Assembly: GCA_014238335.1 (NCBI GenBank) | Contig: JABABI010000012.1 | Span: 31,999 to 95,998, forward strand | Source of the DNA: Fuerstiella sp. | Lineage (GTDB): Bacteria > Planctomycetota > Planctomycetia > Planctomycetales > Planctomycetaceae | Length of the DNA stretch: 64,000 bases | Direction: 5' to 3' | In this document: positions 1-8,409 of the stretch, one piece after another | How positions within the stretch are numbered: position 1 is the first letter of the stretch | Layout: every line of letters starts with the position of its first letter | Notes under the pieces: model-generated | What the model saw: the letters and a program-made list of their open reading frames with translations, nothing else | Database searches by the model: none | Told to the model about the DNA's origin: nothing | Translations under genes and position numbers: made by a program

Positions 1-1
1 A

Positions 2-1237
2 TCATGGAGTTCGTTTCTTTCGGGGGTAGCCCTCGTTGGTGGATTGACGGTCGCAAGCACTGCGTTGGCCGGAGAGATCTACACCGCAGAACCAATTAGC
101 GACGCATCTCAGCAATTGTTTGCTGATCCGGACAACGAACTAACCGTTCAGTTGGCGTCGATGAGCAGCTGTGACAAAAGTGGCTGTGCCCCTGCCGATT
201 GTGGTGTTGATTGCGGTGTGGATTGTAACGACTTGTACTCAGCGGGAGATTGCGATGAGATCTCCTTTGGCGGTTGGTTCCAGATGGGGTATCACAATAA
301 GGTGACTCCTAATGGAACGGTTCCCAACGACGCCGGCTCTTTCAACAACCATCCCGGTGACCTCAACCTGCACCAGGGCTGGTTGTACGCTGAAAAAGTT
401 GCCGATGGCAGCTGCGGACTCGATTGGGGTTTCCGCATGGATGTGATGTACGGTGTGGATGCGGGAGACACTCAGGCGTTCGGGAACCGACCCGGACGAT
501 GGGACAATGGCGGTAAATTCAACCGTGGTGGCGGCTATGGCTGGGCGATTCCTCAGCTTTATTCTGAGGTGGCGTCCGGTGATTGGAGCGTAAAAATCGG
601 ACACTTTTACACGTTGGTTGGATACGAAGTTGTAACAGCGCCGGACAACTTCTTTTATAGCCACGCACTGACAATGTTCAACACCGAGCCATTTACTCAC
701 ACGGGGGCCGTGGCGACATATACGGCCAGTGATGATGTCACTCTTTACGGTGGCTGGACGGCAGGCTGGGATACCGGCTTCGACCGAGTCAACGGCGGAA
801 GCAGCGCCCTGGGCGGTTTTAGTACGGCACTCGGGGAAGACGTGACCTTCACCTACATTACCACGTTCGGAAACTTTGGTGCTCGTGGTGCGGGTGCCAG
901 CGGTTACTCACATAGTATTGTGGTTGACACCGCTTTGGCGGACGATCTGAACTACGTTATTCAGAGTGATCTCCTTGATATTGGCGTTGGTGCTGGTTCT
1001 TCGCAGGTTGGCGTGAATCAGTATGTCATCAAGACGATCAGTGACACGATTGGTGTTGGTGTTCGTTCTGAATGGTGGAAGAGCAACGGCGTATCACAGT
1101 ATGCTGTTACAGGTGGTGTCAACGTCAAGGCCGCGGACAACCTGATCATTCGACCGGAACTTCGGTATGACTGGCAGCTGCCTACACCGTCCGGAGATCA
1201 GGTTACCTTTGGCATGGACGCTATTCTTACCTTCTGA
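2..1237 (+). CDS. Outer-membrane beta-barrel porin (BBP2-like), 5' partial
   Basis: The reading frame is open to the left edge, so the true start lies outside the window. The residues before the first internal TTG (position 44) read as the hydrophobic part of a signal peptide ending near ALAGE. A mature N-terminal stretch follows with about ten cysteines in pairs (CDKSGC, DCGVDC). The rest is rich in Gly, aromatic residues and alternating hydrophobic/polar strands, and ends in a typical outer-membrane C-terminus (AILTF). This matches the planctomycete putative beta-barrel porin-2 type, a presumed outer-membrane channel; substrate unknown. A strong terminator follows. The barrel call is by composition and family resemblance; the Cys-rich linker is directly visible. 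Confidence 0.75.
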   Translation, partial: SWSSFLSGVALVGGLTVASTALAGEIYTAEPISDASQQLFADPDNELTVQLASMSSCDKSGCAPADCGVDCGVDCNDLYSAGDCDEISFGGWFQMGYHNKVTPNGTVPNDAGSFNNHPGDLNLHQGWLYAEKVADGSCGLDWGFRMDVMYGVDAGDTQAFGNRPGRWDNGGKFNRGGGYGWAIPQLYSEVASGDWSVKIGHFYTLVGYEVVTAPDNFFYSHALTMFNTEPFTHTGAVATYTASDDVTLYGGWTAGWDTGFDRVNGGSSALGGFSTALGEDVTFTYITTFGNFGARGAGASGYSHSIVVDTALADDLNYVIQSDLLDIGVGAGSSQVGVNQYVIKTISDTIGVGVRSEWWKSNGVSQYAVTGGVNVKAADNLIIRPELRYDWQLPTPSGDQVTFGMDAILTF

Positions 1238-1272
1238 TGAGATGGACTCCGTGAGCAGCTGGTGAATCGAAG

Positions 1273-1305
1273 CCGCAGTTGGAATCAGTCCAACTGCGGT
1301 TTTTT
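1273..1305 (+). terminator. Rho-independent terminator after the porin gene
   Basis: Perfect 11-bp stem (1273-1283 with 1289-1299), 5-nt loop ATCAG, then a run of six T (1300-1305). It lies 36 bp after the porin stop and separates the porin from recO. Confidence 0.9.
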
Positions 1306-1386
1306 CGTGTCTGTTCTTAATCCGGTAAACCGGGTAAAACACCCATTGTGACGTGACCGGAGGAGATGCCAGGGAAAGCGTAGGAC

Positions 1387-2136
1387 GTGTCCACTGAAAA
1401 GGCTGAGGCAATCGTGATCAGGCTGGCGGATTTCAGCGAATCCAGCCGAGTCGTTACTGTCTTCAGCAAAGAATTCGGCAAATTTTCGGCGCTGGCCAAA
1501 GGGGCGAAAAGACTCAAAGGTCCTTTCGATGCTGCTCTTGACCTGCTTTCAACGTGTCGAATAGTCTTCATTCGCAAGTCTTCCGGAACCCTGAGTCTGT
1601 TAACTCAGGCAAGCCTGGAGGCACGTTTTTCTCCCGTTTCGGGCAGTCTTAATTCACTTTATGGCGGGTACTACGTCGCTGACCTGTTGTGCAGTTTGAC
1701 TGAAGACGAAGATCCCGATCCGGATATATATAGTCTCGCCCACGCGGCGCTGAAAGAGTTGTCTGATCCGGAAGCGGATTCGGCAGCATCAATCATACAG
1801 TTTGAAATCGGATTGTTGCGACAGGCCGGGTTGTTTCCCAACCTTTCTGAGTGCAGCGTATGTGGTCAATCGGTGACGTCTGAAAAGAAGTACGCTCACT
1901 GGGTCAGTCAGGGCGGTTTGCTTTGTTCTGATTGTCGTCGTCAGGAGTATTCTGGTAAGTCCATTTCTGCAGGTGCAGTCGCCATCCTGAAGAGAATGTC
2001 AGGTGAAGGTTCACAGCTTTCTGAACGAATACGACTGACAAAAGACCAATCGATTGAATGTCACCGCCTGGCGGTGTCTGTGATCACTAACGTTCTTGGC
2101 AGGAAGCCAGGCACACTCAGATATCTGAATTTTTGA
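1387..2136 (+). CDS. recO: DNA repair protein RecO
   Basis: A 249-residue protein of typical RecO length, starting at GTG. The N-terminus (EAIVIRLADFSESSRVVTVF) is the characteristic RecO OB-fold opening, followed by KGAKRLKGPF. A four-cysteine zinc site is visible (Cys156, Cys159, Cys180, Cys183). RecO anneals ssDNA and with RecR loads RecA at gaps in the RecF pathway, in the cytoplasm. It lies between the porin terminator and the BamD-like lipoprotein gene, whose start is 77 bp downstream on the same strand, so co-transcription is possible. Confidence 0.93.
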   Translation: MSTEKAEAIVIRLADFSESSRVVTVFSKEFGKFSALAKGAKRLKGPFDAALDLLSTCRIVFIRKSSGTLSLLTQASLEARFSPVSGSLNSLYGGYYVADLLCSLTEDEDPDPDIYSLAHAALKELSDPEADSAASIIQFEIGLLRQAGLFPNLSECSVCGQSVTSEKKYAHWVSQGGLLCSDCRRQEYSGKSISAGAVAILKRMSGEGSQLSERIRLTKDQSIECHRLAVSVITNVLGRKPGTLRYLNF

Positions 2137-2213
2137 AATTCATGACACACTGCAGGACGCAAACGAATCTAACTGCATCGTCCACTTCTTACGAAGTGAA
2201 CGGAGAACGCTGC

Positions 2214-3515
2214 ATGCGGTCTTCCGTAGAGGCTGTGCTCCGGACGGCGTTGCCTGTCGTGCTTCTCGTCGGCGCCTTTGTGTGTACGACTGGATGTCGG
2301 GCCTGGAGTCCAGATTACCGCGCCGCGCGTTCTTGGAGCGGCGACTTTATCGCGGAAGGCCGCAAGCATCCCGTTTTTGGAGCGCTGGCGCCGAAAGAAG
2401 ACGACGTTCTGGTGCGCGGTGCAAGATACTCAGAGGCTGGCCGGCGACGGGCCGATGCCGCCCGAGAACTGTCTGAAGAAAAAAAATACCCTGAGGCCCT
2501 GAAGAGCTACCGGGCGATCGCCAAAAAATATCCCGAATCGTCCGTAGCTGAAGAAGCACTGTTTCAAATTGGCGAATGTTATTTCGCCATAGGAGAGTTT
2601 CCTGCCGCCCAGGATGCTTACGATCAGCTGTTCGTCGATTACCCATCCACAAAGTACGTTTCCGAAACAAGTCGTCGACTGTTTACGATCGCCAGGACAT
2701 GGTTGGAGATCACTGACCCTGTCGGTCAGAGTCAAATCAAAACGGTCAGTCAGGAAAACGAAATCGAAGGTCCCAAACCGGTCTCGTCTGCGCGTGATCC
2801 AAGCGTCAAATACGGGTTGATTCCGAACTTCTTCGACAAGACTCGGCCGCTGCTGGACACGAAGGGGCGAGCGAGAAACGCCTTGAAATCGATCTGGCTG
2901 AATGATCCCACTGGGCCACTGGCGGACGATGCGCTGATGCTGACGGCGTCGTACTATATGAGACGTGGCAACTACGTCGAAGCAGATCGCTACTTCGAAA
3001 TTCTTCGCGATGAGTATTCTGACAGTCCCCATCTGGAAGATGCTTTCGTGCTGGGTTCACATGTGAAACAGATGTCATACCGCGGACCGTTCTACGATGG
3101 GACGTCGTTGGCGTCAGCGACGAACCTGAAAGAACGAACGTTGCTGTTGTTTCCGGATTCGGAAGATCGCCAGCAAATTCGGAAGGACCTGCAGCGCCTG
3201 CATCTGCTGGAAGCACAGCGGGCATGGAGCAGAGTTGATTTTTACCGTCGCAAGGACAACCCGCGAGCAGTGGCGATTCAATGCATGCAGGTGATCACGG
3301 AATTCCCGGAAACCCGCTATGCTGAGCAGGCTCGCGCGGAAATGCGTCGTATCGCCCCGGCTGTTGTCAGAGGTCTGCCGGGCGTGGCCGAATTCATGCA
3401 GTCGCTTCCGCCTGCAAGTGAGTCGGCGCCAGAGACGCTTGAAGCCCTGCCGTCGGACTCGCCAGTGAAATCCGTTAGTGCTTCGGGCAACAAGTTCCCC
3501 GTCAGCCGTCTTTGA
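2214..3515 (+). CDS. BamD-like outer-membrane assembly lipoprotein with TPR repeats
   Basis: The ATG at 2214 is preferred over upstream in-frame starts because a GGAG ribosome site lies just before it and a lipoprotein signal peptide follows directly (hydrophobic stretch, then TTGC near residue 28). Residues about 60-135 form tetratricopeptide-like helices (alternating Y-P-E/A-L patterns), and a second TPR block lies around residues 230-275, matching the BamD/YfiO family. At 433 residues it is longer than E. coli BamD (about 245), with a Pro/Ser-rich C-terminal tail. Probable role: periplasmic scaffold in outer-membrane protein assembly. It is followed at once by the LptE-like gene, so the pair suggests a real outer membrane. 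It could instead be a generic TPR lipoprotein. Confidence 0.75.
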   Translation: MRSSVEAVLRTALPVVLLVGAFVCTTGCRAWSPDYRAARSWSGDFIAEGRKHPVFGALAPKEDDVLVRGARYSEAGRRRADAARELSEEKKYPEALKSYRAIAKKYPESSVAEEALFQIGECYFAIGEFPAAQDAYDQLFVDYPSTKYVSETSRRLFTIARTWLEITDPVGQSQIKTVSQENEIEGPKPVSSARDPSVKYGLIPNFFDKTRPLLDTKGRARNALKSIWLNDPTGPLADDALMLTASYYMRRGNYVEADRYFEILRDEYSDSPHLEDAFVLGSHVKQMSYRGPFYDGTSLASATNLKERTLLLFPDSEDRQQIRKDLQRLHLLEAQRAWSRVDFYRRKDNPRAVAIQCMQVITEFPETRYAEQARAEMRRIAPAVVRGLPGVAEFMQSLPPASESAPETLEALPSDSPVKSVSASGNKFPVSRL

Positions 3516-3526
3516 GGAGTACAACG

Positions 3527-4054
3527 GTGTCCCGTTCCTTACACCTCACGACGGTGATCGCGCTGGGACTGGTTGTCTGTTGCGCCGCTGGCTGCGGTTA
3601 TCTGCTGGGTCCCTCGAACGTACAGGGTGTGCGCACAATTCACGTGCCCATTTTCAAGTCTGATTCCTTTCGTCGCAACCTGGACTATCTGCTGACGGAG
3701 GCCGTTCATCAGGAAATTAAGCTCCGCACCGGCTACAAGCTGGCTGATGCGGACAGCGCGGACACCGTGCTTGAAGGCCGGATTACCGACGCTCGGAAAA
3801 GTGCGCTCAGCGAAACGCGTTTCGATGATCCTCGCGAATTGCAGCTGATGCTGGGTGTGCAGATCTCATGGATCGATCGCAGAACCGGACGTATTCTGCA
3901 GCAGCAGACGTTTCCCATCGGGCAGGAACTGGCGATGCATTCGTCGCAGGTCAGCTTTGCCGCTGAGGTCGGTCACTCACTGGCCACGGCGCAGCAGGAA
4001 GCCGTGCAGCGACTGGCCGGCCAGATCGTCGACCTGACTGAGATGCCGTGGTAG
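3527..4054 (+). CDS. lptE: LptE-like LPS-assembly lipoprotein
   Basis: The GTG at 3527 is chosen because GAGGAG (3514-3519), overlapping the upstream stop codon, is well spaced for it; the TTG at 3512 would lie over that site. The 175-residue product opens with a lipoprotein signal peptide (lipobox AAGC, mature Cys-Gly-Tyr) and carries the LptE-type core GVRTIHVPIF, LTEAVHQEI and a late VDLTE segment. LptE plugs the LptD barrel during lipopolysaccharide insertion into the outer membrane. The gene is tightly coupled to the BamD-like gene. Family match is good at the N-terminus; overall conservation in LptE is low, so function is inferred. Confidence 0.78.
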   Translation: MSRSLHLTTVIALGLVVCCAAGCGYLLGPSNVQGVRTIHVPIFKSDSFRRNLDYLLTEAVHQEIKLRTGYKLADADSADTVLEGRITDARKSALSETRFDDPRELQLMLGVQISWIDRRTGRILQQQTFPIGQELAMHSSQVSFAAEVGHSLATAQQEAVQRLAGQIVDLTEMPW

Positions 4055-4087
4055 CAGGAAAAGTCGTCGCACGCACAATAGCAAGAG

Positions 4088-4111
4088 CCCTGGTCTTCGC
4101 AAAGACCGGGG
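4088..4111. terminator. Hairpin between convergent lptE and DUF1080 genes
   Basis: A 10-bp stem with one G-T wobble (4088-4097 with 4102-4111) and a CGCA loop lies between two convergent genes. There is no immediate T-tract on either strand, so it is only a possible bidirectional terminator. Confidence 0.4.
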
Positions 4112-4148
4112 TTCTGCAACTTGCTTTTGTCGTCCTGTTCCGGATTTG

Positions 4149-5600
4149 TTAGTACGGCAGTTCTCGAATGTACAGATTCTTAAAGAACAGCTGGCTGCCA
4201 TGATGCTGCAGTTCGATCTGATCGGCTCGTGGCAGCGGGACTGTGCCTGTCTTGTCCCAGTAATTCTCCAGAGCGACTCGATTGACGATTAACTTATCGT
4301 TCAGCCAGATCGAGACTTTGTCTCCCACCATGCGAATCAGGAACGTGTTCCATTCGCCCGGTTTCCTGTCCGCCAGCACGGTGGGAGCATTCCGCCACCG
4401 TTTGTTGTTCCAGAGTCCTCCGGAGCCAAGATTGCGGCCATTCGTAAACTGAGCCACCCACTCTTCACCGGTGGCCGGCGGATCCTGACCGTCCTTCACT
4501 CGCGGATCCCAGGGATCCCAGATCTGAACCTGAGGTGTTCCGCGAAGATAAATACCGGAATCCGCTCCCGGAGGAATCTTCCAGTCGATGTAGAATTCAA
4601 AGTCACCATACTCCTTTGCCGTACAAAGACTCTGCCCCGTGCCGTCGTAAGTCAGCACTCCTTCCGTAACGCTCCAGTGTTCCCGCATATTCTCATCCGC
4701 TTTGGCGTGAGCTTCCTGCAGCGCGTCACGTTTGAGGGCACGTCGTTCATTTGCATTTCGGTGAGCGAGGCCTTTCCAGCCGGTCAGGTCCTTGCCGTTG
4801 AAGAATGTCGTAAAGCCTTCCGGAGCAGTGTTGTCATAGGCTGACGCTGCTTTTGTCGGCGACGGTGAGTAGTCGGCCAGTTTCAGATTCCGAAATTCGA
4901 CGCGATCGCTGTGGCCGGCCAGCATCAAATGCCCTTTCCTGCTTTTACGGCCCGGATGAACGGAACCATCAACGGGGGTGATGTCGTCCAGGAATGCGTC
5001 GACGATTACTGCACCGTTCAAAATGACCATGATGTGGTCTTCAATCGCGACAATCGTCTCGGTATTCCATTCGCCAACAGGTTTCAGATATCCGGTTCTG
5101 GACGGGTAGATCCCATAAATTGAACCATGATACTGCCACGGCTTCAGCCAGCTGAGCCTGCGGGTCTTTCCATTACCCATATCAGTTTCGCCGCCATACT
5201 TAGAGCCGTTGTGGTCGAGGATTTGTATTTCCATGCCGGCGGTCGCCGGGTGACCACCCTTTGGCACTCGAATTCCAACGCCGTTGTTGCCACTTTCCTG
5301 CAGCTTGAATTCGAAGTGGAAAGCAAAATCACCGTACTCTTTCTCGCTGACCAGATTCTTGCCCCCTTTTTTGCAGACCAGCAGGCCGTCTTCGGCGACG
5401 TATCCTGTGGTGTCACCCGTCCACCCGGTCAAGTCGGTGCCGTTGAACAGATCTGTCCAGCTGGCTGACTCCAGTATCGTATTGGCACGACGGCCCGCGT
5501 CTCTGTTGGGGTCTGATTTTGCATTCTGCCCGAGGACGGGTGCGGTTATGAGTGTGGCGATCATCAGCGACAGCGTCATCGTCAAATGGTTGGTGTACAT
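4149..5600 (-). CDS. Secreted protein with two DUF1080 (3-keto-disaccharide hydrolase) domains
   Basis: The ATG at 5600 is chosen because a clean signal peptide (hydrophobic core TLSLMIATLITAPVLG) follows; the open frame further upstream shows no domain. The 483-residue product has two consecutive DUF1080 domains, each opening with the family hallmark: LFNGTDLTGW (near residue 45) and FFNGKDLTGW (near residue 260). Both carry the EYGDF strand (EKEYGDFAF, AKEYGDFEF). DUF1080 is a concanavalin-like fold reported to act on 3-keto sugars, and it is greatly expanded in planctomycetes. Likely periplasmic carbohydrate processing. Divergent from mreB, with a 250-bp shared upstream region. Confidence 0.85.
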   Translation of the reverse strand: MYTNHLTMTLSLMIATLITAPVLGQNAKSDPNRDAGRRANTILESASWTDLFNGTDLTGWTGDTTGYVAEDGLLVCKKGGKNLVSEKEYGDFAFHFEFKLQESGNNGVGIRVPKGGHPATAGMEIQILDHNGSKYGGETDMGNGKTRRLSWLKPWQYHGSIYGIYPSRTGYLKPVGEWNTETIVAIEDHIMVILNGAVIVDAFLDDITPVDGSVHPGRKSRKGHLMLAGHSDRVEFRNLKLADYSPSPTKAASAYDNTAPEGFTTFFNGKDLTGWKGLAHRNANERRALKRDALQEAHAKADENMREHWSVTEGVLTYDGTGQSLCTAKEYGDFEFYIDWKIPPGADSGIYLRGTPQVQIWDPWDPRVKDGQDPPATGEEWVAQFTNGRNLGSGGLWNNKRWRNAPTVLADRKPGEWNTFLIRMVGDKVSIWLNDKLIVNRVALENYWDKTGTVPLPRADQIELQHHGSQLFFKNLYIRELPY

Positions 5601-5850
5601 GCGGTGGGTCTTTTCGTGCGGTGAGAATGTGGGAGGCGCTGGCAACGCGCCAGCAACGCCCTTCCAAGGTACGGAAGTTTTTCCAGCATGTCGATCGTCA
5701 AGAATACGAGCCGGCGTCATTTGAGCAGACCGGAACCCTGCGACGGGGAACAGAACAAACACAATTCCGTTCCGGAATCTGCGTCTTGCGGTGTTTCCGA
5801 CAGGCGAAGTACAATCCGGACGCAACTTTCGCCACACTTCGTCCCAGCCG

Positions 5851-6897
5851 ATGCTGAACTGGCTTCGACAACATCTTTCCTGTGATTTGGCGATCGATCT
5901 GGGGACGACATCGACTCGGATTGGTCTGTCCGGGGACGGAATCCGTCTGGACGAACCGTCTGTTGTCGCGGTCAGCCGCAACAGCACGGGTGTCATTGGC
6001 AAAGGGGCTGCGGTCGGCAAACTGGCTCACCAGATGCTGGGACGAACGCCGGCCGGGATTCGCGCCGTGCGACCCATTGTTCATGGGGTGATTAGCGACT
6101 TTGAGCTGACGGAGGCGATGCTGAGGTACTTTCTTCAGAAAGCTTCGGACCAGAGGCTGGCACTGCGTCCTCGAGTTTTGATTGCTGTTCCGGGGTGCAT
6201 CACGGCGGTTGAAAAGCGGGCGGTCATCAACAGCGCGGAACGAGCGGGAGCCGGGCAGATCTGGCTGATTGAAAAGGCCCGCGCGGCAGGAGTTGGTGCC
6301 GGTTTGCCGGTTTCTGAGCCGGTTGCCAGCATGGTCTGCGACCTGGGTGGAGGCACGACAGAAGTAGCGGTCATGAGTCTTGGTGACATTGTTGCCAGTC
6401 GATCTATTCGTACGGCGGGTGACGAGATGGATCTGGCGATTGTCAAATATCTTCGCCGTTGCTACTCACTGAGAATCGGCGAACAGTCGGCTGAACAACT
6501 GAAGCTGCGCATCGGCAGTGCTGCTCCGCTGGATCATGAACTCAGTCGCGAAGTCAGCGGTCTGGATACCGCCAGCGGCATTCCGCGGAAGGCGATGGTC
6601 ACCAGTGAAGAGATTCGGGAAGCCTTGTACGAGCCGCTTGAAGAAATTGTCGACTGCGTGCGTGGCACGATCGAACGCTGCCAGCCTGAACTGATTGCGG
6701 ACCTTGCCGATACGGGGATTGTCCTGACCGGTGGCGTCGCCTTACTGCGTGGAATTGATCGTTATCTGAATCAGCATCTTGGCGTCCCGGTCCGCGTAGC
6801 AGAATCACCGACCCTCACTGTCACTCGGGGAGCTATGATCTGTCTTGATCATCTTGAAAAATGGCACGACCGACTGGATTCGGGAACAGTTCGGTGA
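5851..6897 (+). CDS. mreB: Rod-shape determining protein MreB (divergent)
   Basis: The start at 5851 gives MLNWLRQHLS then DLAIDLGTT, the actin-fold phosphate-1 loop; length is 348 residues, standard for MreB. Further actin-family motifs are visible: VPGCITAVEKRA, the phosphate-2 loop CDLGGGTTEVAVMSLG (about residues 163-178), RSIRTAGDEMD and GIVLTGGVALLRG. MreB forms membrane-bound filaments that organise lateral wall synthesis. The usual IEEPMAAAIGAGL reads IEKARAAGVGAGL here: the first Glu (E141) is kept but Glu-Pro-Met is replaced. It is first in an mreB-mreC-mreD-mrdA operon, so it belongs to the elongasome despite this divergence. Confidence 0.9.
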   Translation: MLNWLRQHLSCDLAIDLGTTSTRIGLSGDGIRLDEPSVVAVSRNSTGVIGKGAAVGKLAHQMLGRTPAGIRAVRPIVHGVISDFELTEAMLRYFLQKASDQRLALRPRVLIAVPGCITAVEKRAVINSAERAGAGQIWLIEKARAAGVGAGLPVSEPVASMVCDLGGGTTEVAVMSLGDIVASRSIRTAGDEMDLAIVKYLRRCYSLRIGEQSAEQLKLRIGSAAPLDHELSREVSGLDTASGIPRKAMVTSEEIREALYEPLEEIVDCVRGTIERCQPELIADLADTGIVLTGGVALLRGIDRYLNQHLGVPVRVAESPTLTVTRGAMICLDHLEKWHDRLDSGTVR

Positions 6898-6914
6898 CCA
6901 GTCACACACGATAC

Positions 6915-7904
6915 ATGCATCGTACCTCGCCAAAAAACATCCGGCTGTGCGCCAGTGTGATCCTTGTTCTGACATTTGCGGCTGTGATTGCAGACAGAAC
7001 AGGGACTCTTACGACGGTGCGAATGACGCTGCACAATTTACTGAGTCCTGGTCGACTGATGATCCTCGCGATCTCGTCTGTGGAGCGCGGTTCACCGGAG
7101 TCCCGGCGTGGTGGGCAGTCACATGTCGGCGCTATGTCTGACGACGTGACTGATCTTCAGAACGCGCTGCTGGAAAACGAACTGCAGAGACGCCAGTTGG
7201 TCATCGAAAATGCTCGCCTGCGTAACGAGCTTCGTAAGAGTCGCGAACAGTCGGCCGTCGGCGCATTCGCTCTCGTCCCGTTAGTGAACTTCTTGGCCGT
7301 GAAAGCCAACATTCTGAGCCACAGCGGACTTTCGGGCAACGTTCGTGAGCTTATTGTGGATGCCGGCAAGACGTCACGCTTAAAACCATCAGATCTGCTG
7401 GTGGATGGTTCGGGAATTCTACTGGATCAGGGACAGCAACAGGGAATTGACGCCGGCCAGAGAGTGGTCAATGGTATGGCGGTCGTCGGACGAATTACGG
7501 AAACTTCGCAGTGGGTGGCGTTAGTTCAGCCCGTCAGCCATGAAGAGTTTTCTGCCGCGATACAGCTGGTGAAGAATTCTCTTCAAGGTGCCGCGTTTGG
7601 AGCTGAAGGTCTGCTGGTTGGAATCGGCAACGGTCGTTGTCGAGTTTCCGGTATTCCGTACACGGAATCGGTGTCAGTCGGCGATGATGTTTTTTCAGCG
7701 GACATCAACGGAATCAGCGGTCCTCGACTGTACTATGGAAAAGTTGTTCGGGCAGAATTTTCAGCGGGCGGGGAATGGGACGTGCATGTCGAGCCGGCAG
7801 TGGACCATCGAAAACTTGATCAGGTGGCTGTCGTCCAGCCCACTGTGAACAGGGGCCGCAGCAGAATTTCGTCCGAACGAACGCCATCGGGAGACCGTCG
7901 ATGA
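6915..7904 (+). CDS. mreC: Rod-shape determining protein MreC
   Basis: The preferred ATG at 6915 gives a short basic tail then one membrane helix (CASVILVLTFAAVIA); an ATG at 6861 in the same frame would overlap mreB by 37 nt and cannot be excluded. A helical coiled-coil stretch follows (ALLENELQRRQLVIENARLR, about residues 80-100), then the beta-rich MreC core with NVRELIVDAG and GQRVVNGMAVVGRI. MreC is a bitopic periplasmic scaffold linking MreB/MreD to PBP2. It sits directly after mreB and overlaps mreD by 4 nt (ATGA), indicating translational coupling. Confidence 0.88.
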   Translation: MHRTSPKNIRLCASVILVLTFAAVIADRTGTLTTVRMTLHNLLSPGRLMILAISSVERGSPESRRGGQSHVGAMSDDVTDLQNALLENELQRRQLVIENARLRNELRKSREQSAVGAFALVPLVNFLAVKANILSHSGLSGNVRELIVDAGKTSRLKPSDLLVDGSGILLDQGQQQGIDAGQRVVNGMAVVGRITETSQWVALVQPVSHEEFSAAIQLVKNSLQGAAFGAEGLLVGIGNGRCRVSGIPYTESVSVGDDVFSADINGISGPRLYYGKVVRAEFSAGGEWDVHVEPAVDHRKLDQVAVVQPTVNRGRSRISSERTPSGDRR

Positions 7905-8398
7905 AGACGATCGCTGCCTGGATGTTGATTCTTTGGTTCGCTCTGATCTTTCAGGTTGCCAGACCTGATTTTTTTGGCTCTGGTTCGCTTGCTGTTCCTT
8001 TGTCTGTCGGTTGTGTTTTCTGGCTGAGAAACGGCACCGGAGTGCTGCTTGCGGGCGCAGCTTTGTTGATACAGTGGATCCTGAACACAACTTTTGCGCC
8101 GATTGACGTGGTTGTCACGCTGCTGCTTGCGTGTGTCGCGATTTCCCGAGACCGTTCGAGAGATCTTGTATCGCCGTCACCGCTGACCGGATTTCGACAT
8201 ACCGGGTTGATTCAGCCGACCGTGGTACTGTGCGCAGGGCTGTTATTGCACTCACTCCTGATCGTGGATTTTCAGACTGAAAATTTGTGGCCCGTGTTGA
8301 TTTCCAGTCTGTGCATTGCCGTGCCGGTTCTTGTACTGACTCTGTTTATTGCTCGCACGGCGGATCAGTTTGGACTGCGACGTCGACGGGTTTGGTAA
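7901..8398 (+). CDS. mreD: Rod-shape determining protein MreD-like
   Basis: A 165-residue, very hydrophobic protein with about five predicted membrane helices, matching MreD in size and topology. Sequence motifs in MreD are weak, so the call rests mostly on position: it overlaps mreC by ATGA and lies 11 bp before mrdA. MreD is an inner-membrane member of the elongasome that modulates PBP2/RodA with MreC. Confidence 0.75.
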   Translation: MKTIAAWMLILWFALIFQVARPDFFGSGSLAVPLSVGCVFWLRNGTGVLLAGAALLIQWILNTTFAPIDVVVTLLLACVAISRDRSRDLVSPSPLTGFRHTGLIQPTVVLCAGLLLHSLLIVDFQTENLWPVLISSLCIAVPVLVLTLFIARTADQFGLRRRRVW

Positions 8399-8409
8399 GC
8401 TCTGAATCG

